Assembly (NCBI GenBank): GCA_026645575.1
Contig: JAPKMW010000047.1
Coordinates: 1-64,000 of the forward strand
DNA length: 64,000 nt
From: Caldilineaceae bacterium
Lineage (GTDB): Bacteria; Chloroflexota; Anaerolineae; Caldilineales; Caldilineaceae
Direction: 5' to 3'
Part shown: piece after piece, positions 15,223-23,824 of the stretch
Layout of the letters: every line of letters starts with the position of its first letter
How positions within the stretch are numbered: position 1 is the first letter of the stretch
Position numbers and translations under genes: made by a program
The notes under the pieces: generated by a model
What the model was told of the DNA's origin: nothing
Databases searched by the model: none
What the model saw: only the letters and a program-made list of their open reading frames with translations

Positions 15223-17421
15223 ATGGCAACACAAGACAAAACGCAAACTCAACAACGCCCGAATAACAATACCGGCAAACCGGGGGGCGCACCAGATAAA
15301 AATAAAGGGGGCGGCGGGGGCAAGCCGCAGCAGAACGGGCAGCCGTCGCGTCCAGCGCAGCAGCAGAACAGACCGCAGCCACCCAAGGGTCAACCCCAAC
15401 AGCCGCAACAGCGGGGTGGGGGAGGACAACAGCAGCCACAGCAGCGGGGCGGGGGTGGACAACAGCCGCAGCAGCAACAGCGCGGGGGGCAATCCCAACA
15501 GTCACCACGGGGCGGGCAGCCGCAACAGCCCCAACGGAATGCGCAACAGCCCCCCAGAGGGCCGCAGCAACCGGTAAAAACGGCCCCGGCGCCCAAAGCC
15601 GCACCGGCCGCCAAAGCGCCCACCGAGATTATCGTCGGTGACTTTATCACCGTGCGCGACTTGGCGACGCTGATGGAGCGCAGCCCAATTGATCTCATCA
15701 AAGTGTTGATGCAATATGGCATTATGGCGCCGATCACCCATAGCCTGGATCATGATACGGCGGTGATTTTGGGCGAAGAATTACGGGTCAAGGTCAAGTG
15801 GCCGGAGAACAAAGCCGAAGCGGAAGCGCCGGCGGCTGATGCCGAACCGGAACCGGCGGCGCGCAGCAAGCGTTCGCAAATCCAGAAGGTCATCCGCCAA
15901 GGCGCCGAGAAGGATATGGTCATTCGTCCCCCTGTGGTGGCCGTATTGGGTCATGTCGACCATGGTAAGACGACCCTCCTCGACCGTATTCGCAACACCG
16001 ATGTTGCCGCTGGTGAGGCGGGCGGCATTACCCAACGGACCGGCGCCTATCAGGTTTCGGTTGATGGCCGGAAGATCACCTTCCTGGATACGCCGGGCCA
16101 TGAAGCGTTCACCTCCATGCGCGCCCGTGGCGCCCAGGTCACCGACATTGTGGTGCTGGTCGTTGCCGCCGATGACGGCGTGATGCCGCAGACCAAAGAG
16201 GCGATCAGTCACGCCCGCGCCGCCGGCGTCATTATCATCGTTGCGATCAACAAGATCGACAAGCCCAATGCCAACCCCCAGCGTGTGATGGATGAACTGG
16301 CCCAGGAAGGCTTACAACCCGAACAGTGGGGCGGCGACACGATTATGGTGCCGCTCAGTGCGCTCAACCGCATCGGCATTGAAGATCTGTTGGAAAACAT
16401 CCTGATCGTGGCCGAGGTGGAAGAGTTCAAGGCCAACCCCAAGGGCCAATGTGTCGGCACGGTCATCGAAGCGGAGTTGGATAAATTCCGTGGCGTCACC
16501 GCCACCTTGTTGGTGCAAAATGGCTCGCTCCACCAGGGTGATGCCATTCTGGTCGGTAACACCTGGGGGCGCATCAAGGCGATGTTCACCCACGACGGCA
16601 AGCCGCTTAAGGAGGCAGGGCCAAGTACGCCGGTGGTAGTGCTGGGGATTCAAGAAGTGCCGACCGCCGGTGATCACTTTGAGGTGTTGAAATCTGACCG
16701 TGAAGCGCGCCGATTGGCGGAAGAACGGCAGATGACCGCCACACAGGCTGCCAAAGCGCCGACTCGCCCGCAAATGTCACTGGATGATCTCTTTGCCCGC
16801 TTGGAAGGTGGCGAAACCAAGACGCTCAATCTCATTGTCCGTGCCGACATGCAAGGCACGTTGGAGCCGGTGGTCAATAGTTTGCAGGAGATCAAGAACG
16901 AAGAAGTCGAGATCAAGATTCTCCAGGCCAGTATCGGCGACATCTCCGAGTCTGATGTGATGTTGGCCGAAGCCAGTGAAGCGATTATTATCGGCTTTAG
17001 TGTCCATACCGATAAGGCCGCACTGGTGCGGGCGGAGAATTCCGGTGTCGAGATTCGCCATTATGACATCATCTACAAGATGATCGAAGATGTCGAATTA
17101 GCATTGCAGGGCATGTTGGAGCCGATCTACGAAGATCGGGTGTTGGGTCATGCTCAGGTCTTGCAGGTATTTAAATTACGGCGCGGCATGATTGCCGGCT
17201 GTATGATCCAAGATGGGCTGGCCAAACGTAGCGCCATGGCCCGTGTAATGCGTGGCGGCAAAACCGTCTTGGAGGGCGTGCGCATTGAAACCTTGCGCCG
17301 CTTTACAGAAGATGTCAACGAAGTGCGGACAGGCTACGAGTGCGGGATCAAACTGACCGGTCAGGATGACCTGATCGAAGGGGATATTATCGAACTCTTT
17401 GAGAAGCAACGGGTTCGATAA
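15223..17421 (+). CDS. infB: Translation initiation factor IF-2
   Basis: 732 residues. Residues ~1-130 are a low-complexity Q/P/G/R segment rich in QQ, PQQ and RGG. An IF2-N-like domain follows (~135-185, with [19 protein letters not shown]). The GTPase has G1 [12 protein letters not shown] (~243), G3 DTPGHEAF and G4 NKID. The last part holds the C-terminal beta-barrel and fMet-tRNA-binding domains. It is a GTP-dependent factor that brings initiator tRNA to the 30S subunit. The ATG at 15223 follows GAGAAGGG by about ten bases. An upstream in-frame ATG at 15142 would translate the leader structure. A 25-bp hairpin begins eight bases after the stop. Confidence 0.95.
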   Translation: MATQDKTQTQQRPNNNTGKPGGAPDKNKGGGGGKPQQNGQPSRPAQQQNRPQPPKGQPQQPQQRGGGGQQQPQQRGGGGQQPQQQQRGGQSQQSPRGGQPQQPQRNAQQPPRGPQQPVKTAPAPKAAPAAKAPTEIIVGDFITVRDLATLMERSPIDLIKVLMQYGIMAPITHSLDHDTAVILGEELRVKVKWPENKAEAEAPAADAEPEPAARSKRSQIQKVIRQGAEKDMVIRPPVVAVLGHVDHGKTTLLDRIRNTDVAAGEAGGITQRTGAYQVSVDGRKITFLDTPGHEAFTSMRARGAQVTDIVVLVVAADDGVMPQTKEAISHARAAGVIIIVAINKIDKPNANPQRVMDELAQEGLQPEQWGGDTIMVPLSALNRIGIEDLLENILIVAEVEEFKANPKGQCVGTVIEAELDKFRGVTATLLVQNGSLHQGDAILVGNTWGRIKAMFTHDGKPLKEAGPSTPVVVLGIQEVPTAGDHFEVLKSDREARRLAEERQMTATQAAKAPTRPQMSLDDLFARLEGGETKTLNLIVRADMQGTLEPVVNSLQEIKNEEVEIKILQASIGDISESDVMLAEASEAIIIGFSVHTDKAALVRAENSGVEIRHYDIIYKMIEDVELALQGMLEPIYEDRVLGHAQVLQVFKLRRGMIAGCMIQDGLAKRSAMARVMRGGKTVLEGVRIETLRRFTEDVNEVRTGYECGIKLTGQDDLIEGDIIELFEKQRVR

Positions 17422-17429
17422 AGATTCGG

Positions 17430-17482
17430 GTAACTACTCAGTTCCTAGCCAGTCCGTGACTGGCTAGGAACTGAGTAGTTAC
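17430..17482. repeat. 25-bp perfect hairpin after infB
   Basis: 17430-17454 pairs perfectly with 17458-17482 around a three-base loop CGT. Ends are GTAACTACTCAG / CTGAGTAGTTAC, and the centre reads CCAGTCCGTGACTGG. No T run follows. The same GTAACT...AGTTAC ends occur at 28615-28671 and 52712-52803. Confidence 0.9.
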
Positions 17483-17483
17483 G

Positions 17484-17542
17484 GATTTGGTGATTAGCTC
17501 GGTGGTTGAGCTTGTCGAAACCACCGAGCTAATCACCAAATC
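17484..17542. repeat. 24-bp perfect hairpin with TGAGCTTGTCGAA loop motif
   Basis: 17484-17507 pairs perfectly with 17519-17542. The loop region contains TTGAGCTTGTCGAA, a word I know as a common extragenic palindrome core in many bacteria, seen again at 39008-39019. It lies directly behind the previous hairpin in the infB-rbfA gap. Confidence 0.9.
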
Positions 17543-17676
17543 AACCAACCAACTCGACCAAGCCTGCCTGCATTTGTTGGATAGCACCGTTCTTAGATGG
17601 TGTGTTCGCTCTTCATCGCTTGCAGGTCAACCGATAAGCAGCGGCCATGCCGCCTTTATGACGAGGGAGAGTTGTT

Positions 17677-18063
17677 ATGAATAATATCCGACAACAACGC
17701 GTGACCGAGTTGCTCTATGAGGAGTTAAGCATTATGATTAGCAACGAGCTGGATGATCCCCATCTTAGCTTGTTGACGGTCACGGGAGTTCAGGTGAGCC
17801 GTGATCTGCGGAATGCGAAGGTCTTTGTCAGCCATCAACAAGAGGATGTCTCGCGCGCCGAGATGCTCAGACATCTGCGCAAGGCGACACCCTACCTGCG
17901 CAGTCAATTAGCCGAACGCTGCTCCTTGCGGCTGGTGCCGGAATTACTCTTTTACTATGACGATACGCCAGAAAAAGTTGGACGGGTGCAAGAGATTTTG
18001 CAACAGATCGCCCAAGAACGGCAACAGCCGACTGCCGTTCCCGAAAGTGCAACGACCAGTTAA
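17677..18063 (+). CDS. rbfA: Ribosome-binding factor A
   Basis: A 128-residue Rbf[21 protein letters not shown] at the N-terminus, [20 protein letters not shown] in the KH-like core, and [20 protein letters not shown] toward the end. It assists late 30S maturation (16S 5' end and helix 1). Length is typical. GAGGGAGAG lies about eight bases before the ATG. It is the fourth gene of the nusA operon, and a good intrinsic terminator follows it. Confidence 0.95.
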   Translation: MNNIRQQRVTELLYEELSIMISNELDDPHLSLLTVTGVQVSRDLRNAKVFVSHQQEDVSRAEMLRHLRKATPYLRSQLAERCSLRLVPELLFYYDDTPEKVGRVQEILQQIAQERQQPTAVPESATTS

Positions 18064-18090
18064 CCAGTGTTGTTTATAGCCGTTGTCATG

Positions 18091-18143
18091 AGCGTGTAAC
18101 CGCTGCGTTTCAGTCGAAACCTGGCGTTACACGCTTATTTTAT
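18091..18143 (+). terminator. Intrinsic terminator after rbfA
   Basis: AGCGTGTAAC (18091-18100) pairs with GTTACACGCT (18126-18135), then TATTTTAT. It may end or attenuate the nusA-rbfA transcript before nrnA. TAGGACTTACGCAAAA just after it (18145-18160) resembles end sequences of some insertion elements, but no partner end was found. Confidence 0.65.
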
Positions 18144-18238
18144 GTAGGACTTACGCAAAACGGATTCGCCGCCAGAGACTTAATGAAATTGCATTAGGGT
18201 CTCACCGGCCCTATGTAATTGTCCAGAAATAACCTCAC

Positions 18239-18296
18239 GCTCCTTGCGAGTCACGGACTCGCCTTGCTCCTGGCAAGTCACGGACTCGCAAGGAGC
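18239..18296. repeat. Nested hairpin with two AGTCACGGACT cores
   Basis: GCTCCTTGCGAGT (18239-18251) pairs with ACTCGCAAGGAGC (18284-18296). Between them lies a second copy of GTCACGGACTCG, so alternative pairings exist. The same GTCACGGAC/GTCCGTGAC core occurs in the hairpins at 17430, 28615 and 31464. The nrnA open frame runs through this element, which argues for a downstream start. Confidence 0.8.
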
Positions 18297-18374
18297 AAAT
18301 CTACAAGTTATTTTTGGATGATTACTACTGGTCTGGGCTTGTGGGTAAGTTCTATGATGTTCACTTATTTGTTT

Positions 18375-19373
18375 ATGACGACCGAACCAACCATGCTCGA
18401 AACAGTGATTGAAGTGATCCGGCAGCCGAAACGCATCCTCTGTGTCAGCCATATCAACCCCGATGGCGACGCTTATGGCAGCTTGCTTGGTATGGGCTGG
18501 ATCTTGCGCCACTTGGGCAAAACGCCCGTGTTAGCTATGCACGACCGCACGCCCAGTGATTTTCGCTTTATGCCGGGCAGTGAGCAGATCATTGCCCCCG
18601 CGTCTGTGGCCAATAGCTATGACCTGATTATTTGTTTGGATGCGTCCAGCCTGGATCGCATGGGGGCGGTCTTCCGGCCGGACGCTCATGCCCAGATCCC
18701 GCTGCTGGTGATTGACCATCATATTACCAATACACGCTTTGGCACATGGAACTGGGTCGCGCCCGATTATGCCGCCACTTGTCAAATGTTGGTGACGCTG
18801 GCCCAGGCGCTCTCTGTCCCGCTCACCGGCCCAGTGGCGCAATGTCTACTAACCGGCATTGTCACGGATACAATCGGCTTTCGCACCAGCAACACCACAC
18901 CGGCAGTGCTGGAAGCGGCGGTGCTGTTGATGAAAGGCGGCGCGAATATGGCCGATATCATCGCCCGCACGCTGAATCGCCGTTCTTTCCGCGTCTTCCA
19001 GTTGTGGGGCATGGTGCTGAGCGATCTGCACCTGGAAGAGGGGGTGATTTGGACAGTATTGACGCGTGAACAGATGCAGCGCGCCGGCACCAAAGATGAC
19101 GGCCAGTTGAGCAGCATGTTAGTGACAGCCACCGAAGCAGAGATTAGTGCAACCTTTACTGAAAAAGTAGACGAAAAAGGGCAATTGGCGGTAGAATGTA
19201 GTTTTAGGGCCAAGCCCGGCTTTGATGTCGGTTCCGTGGCCTTTCAGTTGGGCGGCGGCGGTCATCCCCCCGCCAGCGGTTGCACCATCCCTGGCACACT
19301 GGCGGAAGTGACGCCACGAGTGGTCGCGGCGCTCAAGGAAGCGCAACGGCAGGGCGCAACCAAACAAGGATAA
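18375..19373 (+). CDS. nrnA: DHH-family phosphoesterase (NrnA-type nanoRNase/pAp phosphatase)
   Basis: 332 residues from the chosen ATG. DHH-domain motifs are SHINPDGDAYGS, CLDASS, and the name-giving VIDHHITN. The DHHA1 domain ends with the GGGGHPPASGC glycine-rich loop. It is expected to degrade 2-5 nt RNAs and dephosphorylate pAp with Mn2+. The frame is open from 18219, but the first ~50 codons would translate the palindromic repeat. ATG 18375 (MTTEPTMLETV) or 18393 is therefore likelier; neither has a strong ribosome-binding site. It is the usual neighbour between rbfA and truB. Confidence 0.9.
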   Translation: MTTEPTMLETVIEVIRQPKRILCVSHINPDGDAYGSLLGMGWILRHLGKTPVLAMHDRTPSDFRFMPGSEQIIAPASVANSYDLIICLDASSLDRMGAVFRPDAHAQIPLLVIDHHITNTRFGTWNWVAPDYAATCQMLVTLAQALSVPLTGPVAQCLLTGIVTDTIGFRTSNTTPAVLEAAVLLMKGGANMADIIARTLNRRSFRVFQLWGMVLSDLHLEEGVIWTVLTREQMQRAGTKDDGQLSSMLVTATEAEISATFTEKVDEKGQLAVECSFRAKPGFDVGSVAFQLGGGGHPPASGCTIPGTLAEVTPRVVAALKEAQRQGATKQG

Positions 19374-19376
19374 TCA

Positions 19377-19463
19377 CCCCCTCCTAGCCTCCCCCTGATA
19401 AGGGGAGGAACCAATGGCGCCGTCAACTGTTCCTTCCCCAAGCTGGGGAGGGTTAGGGTGGGG
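19377..19463. repeat. C-rich/G-rich inverted repeat between nrnA and truB
   Basis: A C-rich arm at 19377-19393 (CCCCCTCCTAGCCTCCCC type) faces GGGGAGGGTTAGGGTGGGG at 19445-19463. Smaller internal hairpins (CCCC...GGGG and CTTCCCC/GGGGAG) are also possible. It is of the CCCACCCTAACCCTCCCC class, common between bacterial genes. Confidence 0.6.
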
Positions 19464-19489
19464 TTAGTAGTGATGGAGAAAAATAGCGC

Positions 19490-20488
19490 GTGCCTCGTCG
19501 TGAAAGCCACTATCACGGTCTCTTGATCGTGGATAAACCCGGCTTACCAGCCATCTCAGCGCACCCTCAGCCGGAGGGTGCGACGGTCGCAACACCCCTT
19601 CGCCTCCACACCAGCCATGATATTGTCCAACTGGTGCGTCGTTGGAGCGGGCAACGGCGGATTGGCCACACCGGTACGCTCGACCCAATGGCGAGCGGCG
19701 TTCTCGTCCTCTGTTTGGGGCAGGCAACGCGGCTGGTCGAATATTACCAGGGGCATGACAAACAGTATTACGCCGAAATCTCCCTTGGCGCTGCGACTGA
19801 TACATATGATCGCATGGGTGCTGTCGTTGCCGAAAGCCCTGTTCCGCCGTTGACCGTGGCAGCGATTGAAGCGGCATTGGCGACCTTCCGCGGCGAGATT
19901 ATGCAACTGCCGCCGGTCTATTCCGCCTTGAAACAAGATGGTGAAAGTTTGCACCATAAAGCGCGCCGGGGCGAAACGGTCACAGTCGAGCCACGTCCGG
20001 TGACAATTCATCAACTTCACTTGATCGATTTTCGTCCACCCAACCATGTCGCCTTACGCGTGACCTGTTCTGCCGGCACCTACATTCGCAGTCTGGCCCA
20101 CGATCTCGGCCTGGCGCTGCAAACCCATGCCCATCTTTCCTCACTACGTCGTGAAGCGGCTGGCCCTTTTGCCTTGGCCGATGCCCATCCCTTGGCCACA
20201 ATTGAAGCGGCAGGAGAGACTGAAACGCTGGCTCAACTCCTGCTACCACTGGGCCACGGTTTACCGCTGCCTGAGTTGAAGTTAGATGAAGAAGTGAGTC
20301 GGCGCTTAGGGCATGGGCAGGTGGTGGCGCTACCGAATCCGATGGCGCAACCCCGACCGTCACTGGCCAAAGGGGTAACGGCGGATGGCATGTTGGTGGG
20401 AATTTTACACGCTTTGCAACCGGCGCCATCCGGCCATGGTGCATATCTATGGAAGGCCGAAAAATGGTTTGCCGGCGCTTCGCTTTAA
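19490..20488 (+). CDS. truB: tRNA pseudouridine(55) synthase
   Basis: 332 residues. GHTGTLDPMASGVLVLCLG holds the catalytic Asp (LDP), and YYAEISLGAATDTYD, PPVYSALKQDG and CSAGTYIRSLAHDLG are TruB landmarks. It makes Psi55 in the T-loop of tRNAs. The start is GTG at 19490, with GGAG eleven bases upstream; the ATG at 19473 is out of frame. Oddity: between VDKPG and TSHDIVQ, where the family normally has only two or three residues (AGMTSHD), there are about 20 extra residues. They are encoded partly by a perfect palindrome (CGCACCCTC 19560-19568 / GAGGGTGCG 19574-19582). Confidence 0.93.
   Translation: MPRRESHYHGLLIVDKPGLPAISAHPQPEGATVATPLRLHTSHDIVQLVRRWSGQRRIGHTGTLDPMASGVLVLCLGQATRLVEYYQGHDKQYYAEISLGAATDTYDRMGAVVAESPVPPLTVAAIEAALATFRGEIMQLPPVYSALKQDGESLHHKARRGETVTVEPRPVTIHQLHLIDFRPPNHVALRVTCSAGTYIRSLAHDLGLALQTHAHLSSLRREAAGPFALADAHPLATIEAAGETETLAQLLLPLGHGLPLPELKLDEEVSRRLGHGQVVALPNPMAQPRPSLAKGVTADGMLVGILHALQPAPSGHGAYLWKAEKWFAGASL
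19560..19582. repeat. In-frame palindrome inside truB
   Basis: CGCACCCTC, a five-base loop AGCCG, then GAGGGTGCG: a 9-bp perfect stem within the extra ~20 codons of truB. It looks like an extragenic palindrome that entered the coding sequence without breaking the frame. Confidence 0.65.
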
Positions 20489-20505
20489 GGATCTAGTATA
20501 GGCAG

Positions 20506-21486
20506 ATGGCTATGCAGAAGTTTGAGAATATAACCGGCGCACAGCTTACCGGGCCATCCTTTGTCACCATTGGCAATTTTGATGGCCTCCATCGCGGCCA
20601 CCAGGCGCTCTTAGGACAAATGATTGCAGTGGCGGACGCAGCCTTTGCCGCCGGCGCCGTGACAGCACCGCCCCACACCGGTTTGATCACCTTTGATCCC
20701 CACCCGTTGGCCGTTCTGCGCCCGGAGCATCACCATTTTCTGTTGACAACACCGTTGGAAAGGCTCACTCTAGCTGGTCAACTTGGGATCGATTTTGGCG
20801 TAATCCAACAATTTACCCGTGAGATTGCCGCCTTGGAGGCACGCGACTTTATTCTTCGCTTAAAACAGCATCTAGGATTGGCCGGATTGGTCGTGGGTCC
20901 CGATTTTGCCTTGGGCCGTGGCCGCAAAGGTGATTTGAACATGTTGCGAGCGCTAGGCAATGAGCTTGGTTATACGCTACATGTCATTGACCCTTTTACC
21001 CTGAGCGCCCACCCTGTACGCAGCAGCACGATTCGCACAGCGTTGCAACAGGGCGATGTGACAACTGCCGCCGAATTATTAGGGCGCGATTACCATGTGA
21101 CTGGTGCAGTGATTGATGGTGATAAGCGCGGACGGCAGATTGGTGTACCCACCGCCAATCTCCAGTTGACGCCCAATAAATTGTTGCCAAAGAATGGCGT
21201 CTATGCCACCCGGACAACAGTGCATATTGCCGGACAACCACAACTATTTCAGAGCGTCACTAACTTGGGTGTACGGCCTACGGTGGATGGGGTTCAGCAA
21301 CGACTGGAAACGCATCTCTTGGACTTCCCGCCAACAGGGCATTCAGGTGATCTTTATGGACAATTGATTACCGTCGAGTTTGTTGCGCGTTTGCGCGATG
21401 AACAACGTTTTAGTACTATTCAAGAATTGATCGCTCAAATTCATGTCGATATTCAACATGCGCGCCTGGTGGTACAAGAAGCGTGA
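20506..21486 (+). CDS. ribF: Bifunctional riboflavin kinase/FAD synthetase
   Basis: 326 residues in two domains. The N-terminal FAD synthetase (nucleotidyltransferase) has VTIGNFDGLHRGHQALL (residues ~21-37), a GxFDGxHxGH-type motif, and VVGPDFALGRGRKGD. The C-terminal flavokinase has GAVIDGDKRGRQIGVPTANL and the DLYGQLITVEFVARLRDEQ end. It converts riboflavin to FMN and then FAD. The ATG at 20506 lies 17 bases after the truB stop, so the two are co-transcribed, the usual arrangement at the end of the nusA-truB operon. The following 172 bases hold no gene. Confidence 0.95.
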   Translation: MAMQKFENITGAQLTGPSFVTIGNFDGLHRGHQALLGQMIAVADAAFAAGAVTAPPHTGLITFDPHPLAVLRPEHHHFLLTTPLERLTLAGQLGIDFGVIQQFTREIAALEARDFILRLKQHLGLAGLVVGPDFALGRGRKGDLNMLRALGNELGYTLHVIDPFTLSAHPVRSSTIRTALQQGDVTTAAELLGRDYHVTGAVIDGDKRGRQIGVPTANLQLTPNKLLPKNGVYATRTTVHIAGQPQLFQSVTNLGVRPTVDGVQQRLETHLLDFPPTGHSGDLYGQLITVEFVARLRDEQRFSTIQELIAQIHVDIQHARLVVQEA

Positions 21487-21658
21487 TTGATGTTGCCCGT
21501 TACAAACTGCTGTTATGAAGCGTGCGAAAATAGCAGGTTGTAGGAGCGATTCGTCTACCGGCTTTGCGCCCAACCATGCCAGGTGTCGTCAATTGGGCGC
21601 GCCCACACCCCGATGTTGCTCTAACTTTTGTGTGTGGTCCTAGTTTAGTGGTGAGATT

Positions 21659-23806
21659 ATGTTTTGTCGATTTTGGAAATTTTATCTTTCGCTAACTGTT
21701 TTTGCAGTAATCACAACCGCCTGTAGCGCTACCACCCCCACGCCTCTCCCACCCCAACTTCAACTACCCGAACCGTTGACTGTTGCCGGCCCCGTTATTC
21801 CCTTTCATGAACCAAACCTACGTGGCACTGTGGAAGTCAAGCTCGAACCATTTGAGAACATTGCACAACTCCAAGCGTGTCTGGCTTTGGGACAAACGGT
21901 CTATGGCATTGCGCTGCAAAATAGCAATGTACGGGAAACGCCGCAAGCCGCTTCTTGTCGCACTGGGCGCATTCAGCGGGGCAGCCTAGTGCAAATCACC
22001 GATTTGATCACTGTCAGCAACACCAGTCCGGTCGCACCGACCACGACTACGCTGCGCGTCACGGTTGAGGATAGTGTGGGCTACAAGGAAGATATTCAGC
22101 CAATCTTTCAGCGCACTTGTATTGCCTGCCATAGTGGCGTGGTCAAACAACTAAATTTACAAGTGACGGCCTATGATGCCTTGATGGCCGGTAGTATGCG
22201 CGGGCCAGTTGTGCTGCCCGGCGATGCAGCCAATTCAGTCTTGTGGCAGGTGCTGGAAAGCGGCAAGATGCCCCTGATCGGCGCTTTACCGGATGCTGAC
22301 ATCGAATTGGTGCGGCGCTGGATCGAGTTGGGCGCGCTGGCGCAACGGGCAACCGAAGTTGTTACCCGGACGACGCCCGTTGACCAGAACAACACAGCGG
22401 AGCGCTGGTTGCGGGTCGGCGCGCTCAATGTCGATCCGGTGAGTGATGTCTGCGCTAATCCGGTGGATGAGCCGCTGCAAGTGGTGAATAATGACCTGAT
22501 TTTGCCGATCAGTTGCGGCGTCGAACCGCAAGCTGCACAACTGACACCCTTGCTCCAATCCCTAGCACTCGTCTCATCACCAGTCGCCGCAACCGGCATC
22601 CTGGCCGCAGCGGCGCCATCAACCGATGTGGCGACCGCCGGCGCGGCTGCCGAAGAAGTGAAAGCGGCAGCCCCAGCCAGTAGCGCACCGGTGCGGGCCG
22701 CGAGCGCGCCAGGTGGTATGCAAGCGGCCCTTGGCCTGCCCGCACCGGCAGATGGTGACGGCTGGTTGCAACCGCGCGGCGGCTTCTGCATCGATCAACA
22801 TCTGCCGGACAATCAGCGGGGCATTACGGCATTGGCCTTCGCCCCGGATGGTCGCCTCTTTATGGCAACAGATGTCTCGCTGGATGGACAGCCCGACCCC
22901 AACATTTTGTATGATGCGTATCATCCCAGCCGATCCATTCTCGTCTATGACCCAGCCAGCCGTTATACGCCGCAGGAGATCATGCGCGAGTCGAGCCGCA
23001 TTACCGGCATCACCTATAGTAATGGCGCCCTCTTTCTCAATCGCGCCGGCGAGGTGGGCTGGATTCCCGATGGCGGTAGCTATAAGCCATTGGCCGGCGG
23101 TTTTGCCGTCAACAGCCAACTTTTTCACGCCAATAATGGGATCGCTGTAGCCGGTGGGTATCTTTATGTTGGCACTGGCGGTGTACGCGATGGCTACTCG
23201 GATGGGCCAATTGTTGGCATGGCGGAAGCCGGGGCGCTCAATGTGGTGACGGGCGGCAACCGCTTTGCGGCGCGTCTGTTGCGGGCGCCGATTGACCGAT
23301 TGTTGAGTGAATATAAGATCGAGGTCTTTGAGACAGCCGCGCGTGGTCTGCGTAACCCGTATGGGTTGACCACTGATCCGGCTGGTCGCCTTTGGTTCAC
23401 CGATAATGGCGCCACCAATGTGCCGGAAAATGTGAGCGCCGGTGATGAGGTCAATGTCTTCGACCCTAGCAGTACACCGCCTGGGACGCCGGAAGAATCG
23501 ACCCCCTATTATGGTTTTCCGCTGGCGCTCACGTCGCCACAGCCTTGGTATTCGCTGCCGGTGGTTGATCTGCTTAACACCTCGGCGCCGACGGGGATTA
23601 CCTGGGCCTACGGCACGATCTTTTTTGGGCAATACGGTCGCAATCCGGGCCTCTACCGTGTCGGTCGCGCCACCGATGGGCAGATGATCGCCGAGCGGGT
23701 GATGCTGGTCTGGCCGCTACTGGCGGTAACGACGGCGCCCGATGGCGCCCTGTGGATCGGTACAGGAACAGGCGGTCTCTTCCGGTTGACACCAGGGTGT
23801 GGCTAG
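21659..23806 (+). CDS. Lipoprotein with mono-haem cytochrome domain and beta-propeller dehydrogenase-like domain
   Basis: 715 residues. A short hydrophobic leader ends in TTAC at ~20-24, so it is probably a lipoprotein. An SH3-like segment (~50-130) is followed by a planctomycete-type cytochrome c domain with a single CIACH haem-attachment motif (Cys154-His158) and GPVVLPGDAANSVLWQVLE. An Ala/Pro-rich linker (~315-355) comes next, and then a C-terminal propeller like that of soluble glucose/sorbosone dehydrogenases (IAVAGGYLYVGTGG, NPYGLTTDPAGRLWFTDNGA). It probably passes electrons from an extracellular substrate through the haem, but the substrate is unknown. No partner oxidase lies nearby. 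Confidence 0.75.
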   Translation: MFCRFWKFYLSLTVFAVITTACSATTPTPLPPQLQLPEPLTVAGPVIPFHEPNLRGTVEVKLEPFENIAQLQACLALGQTVYGIALQNSNVRETPQAASCRTGRIQRGSLVQITDLITVSNTSPVAPTTTTLRVTVEDSVGYKEDIQPIFQRTCIACHSGVVKQLNLQVTAYDALMAGSMRGPVVLPGDAANSVLWQVLESGKMPLIGALPDADIELVRRWIELGALAQRATEVVTRTTPVDQNNTAERWLRVGALNVDPVSDVCANPVDEPLQVVNNDLILPISCGVEPQAAQLTPLLQSLALVSSPVAATGILAAAAPSTDVATAGAAAEEVKAAAPASSAPVRAASAPGGMQAALGLPAPADGDGWLQPRGGFCIDQHLPDNQRGITALAFAPDGRLFMATDVSLDGQPDPNILYDAYHPSRSILVYDPASRYTPQEIMRESSRITGITYSNGALFLNRAGEVGWIPDGGSYKPLAGGFAVNSQLFHANNGIAVAGGYLYVGTGGVRDGYSDGPIVGMAEAGALNVVTGGNRFAARLLRAPIDRLLSEYKIEVFETAARGLRNPYGLTTDPAGRLWFTDNGATNVPENVSAGDEVNVFDPSSTPPGTPEESTPYYGFPLALTSPQPWYSLPVVDLLNTSAPTGITWAYGTIFFGQYGRNPGLYRVGRATDGQMIAERVMLVWPLLAVTTAPDGALWIGTGTGGLFRLTPGCG

Positions 23807-23824
23807 GGGCTGAGCAGTGACCAG

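Noticed and set aside
18145..18160. TAGGACTTACGCAAAA as an insertion-sequence end
   Set aside because: No matching opposite end or transposase found, so only mentioned with the terminator.
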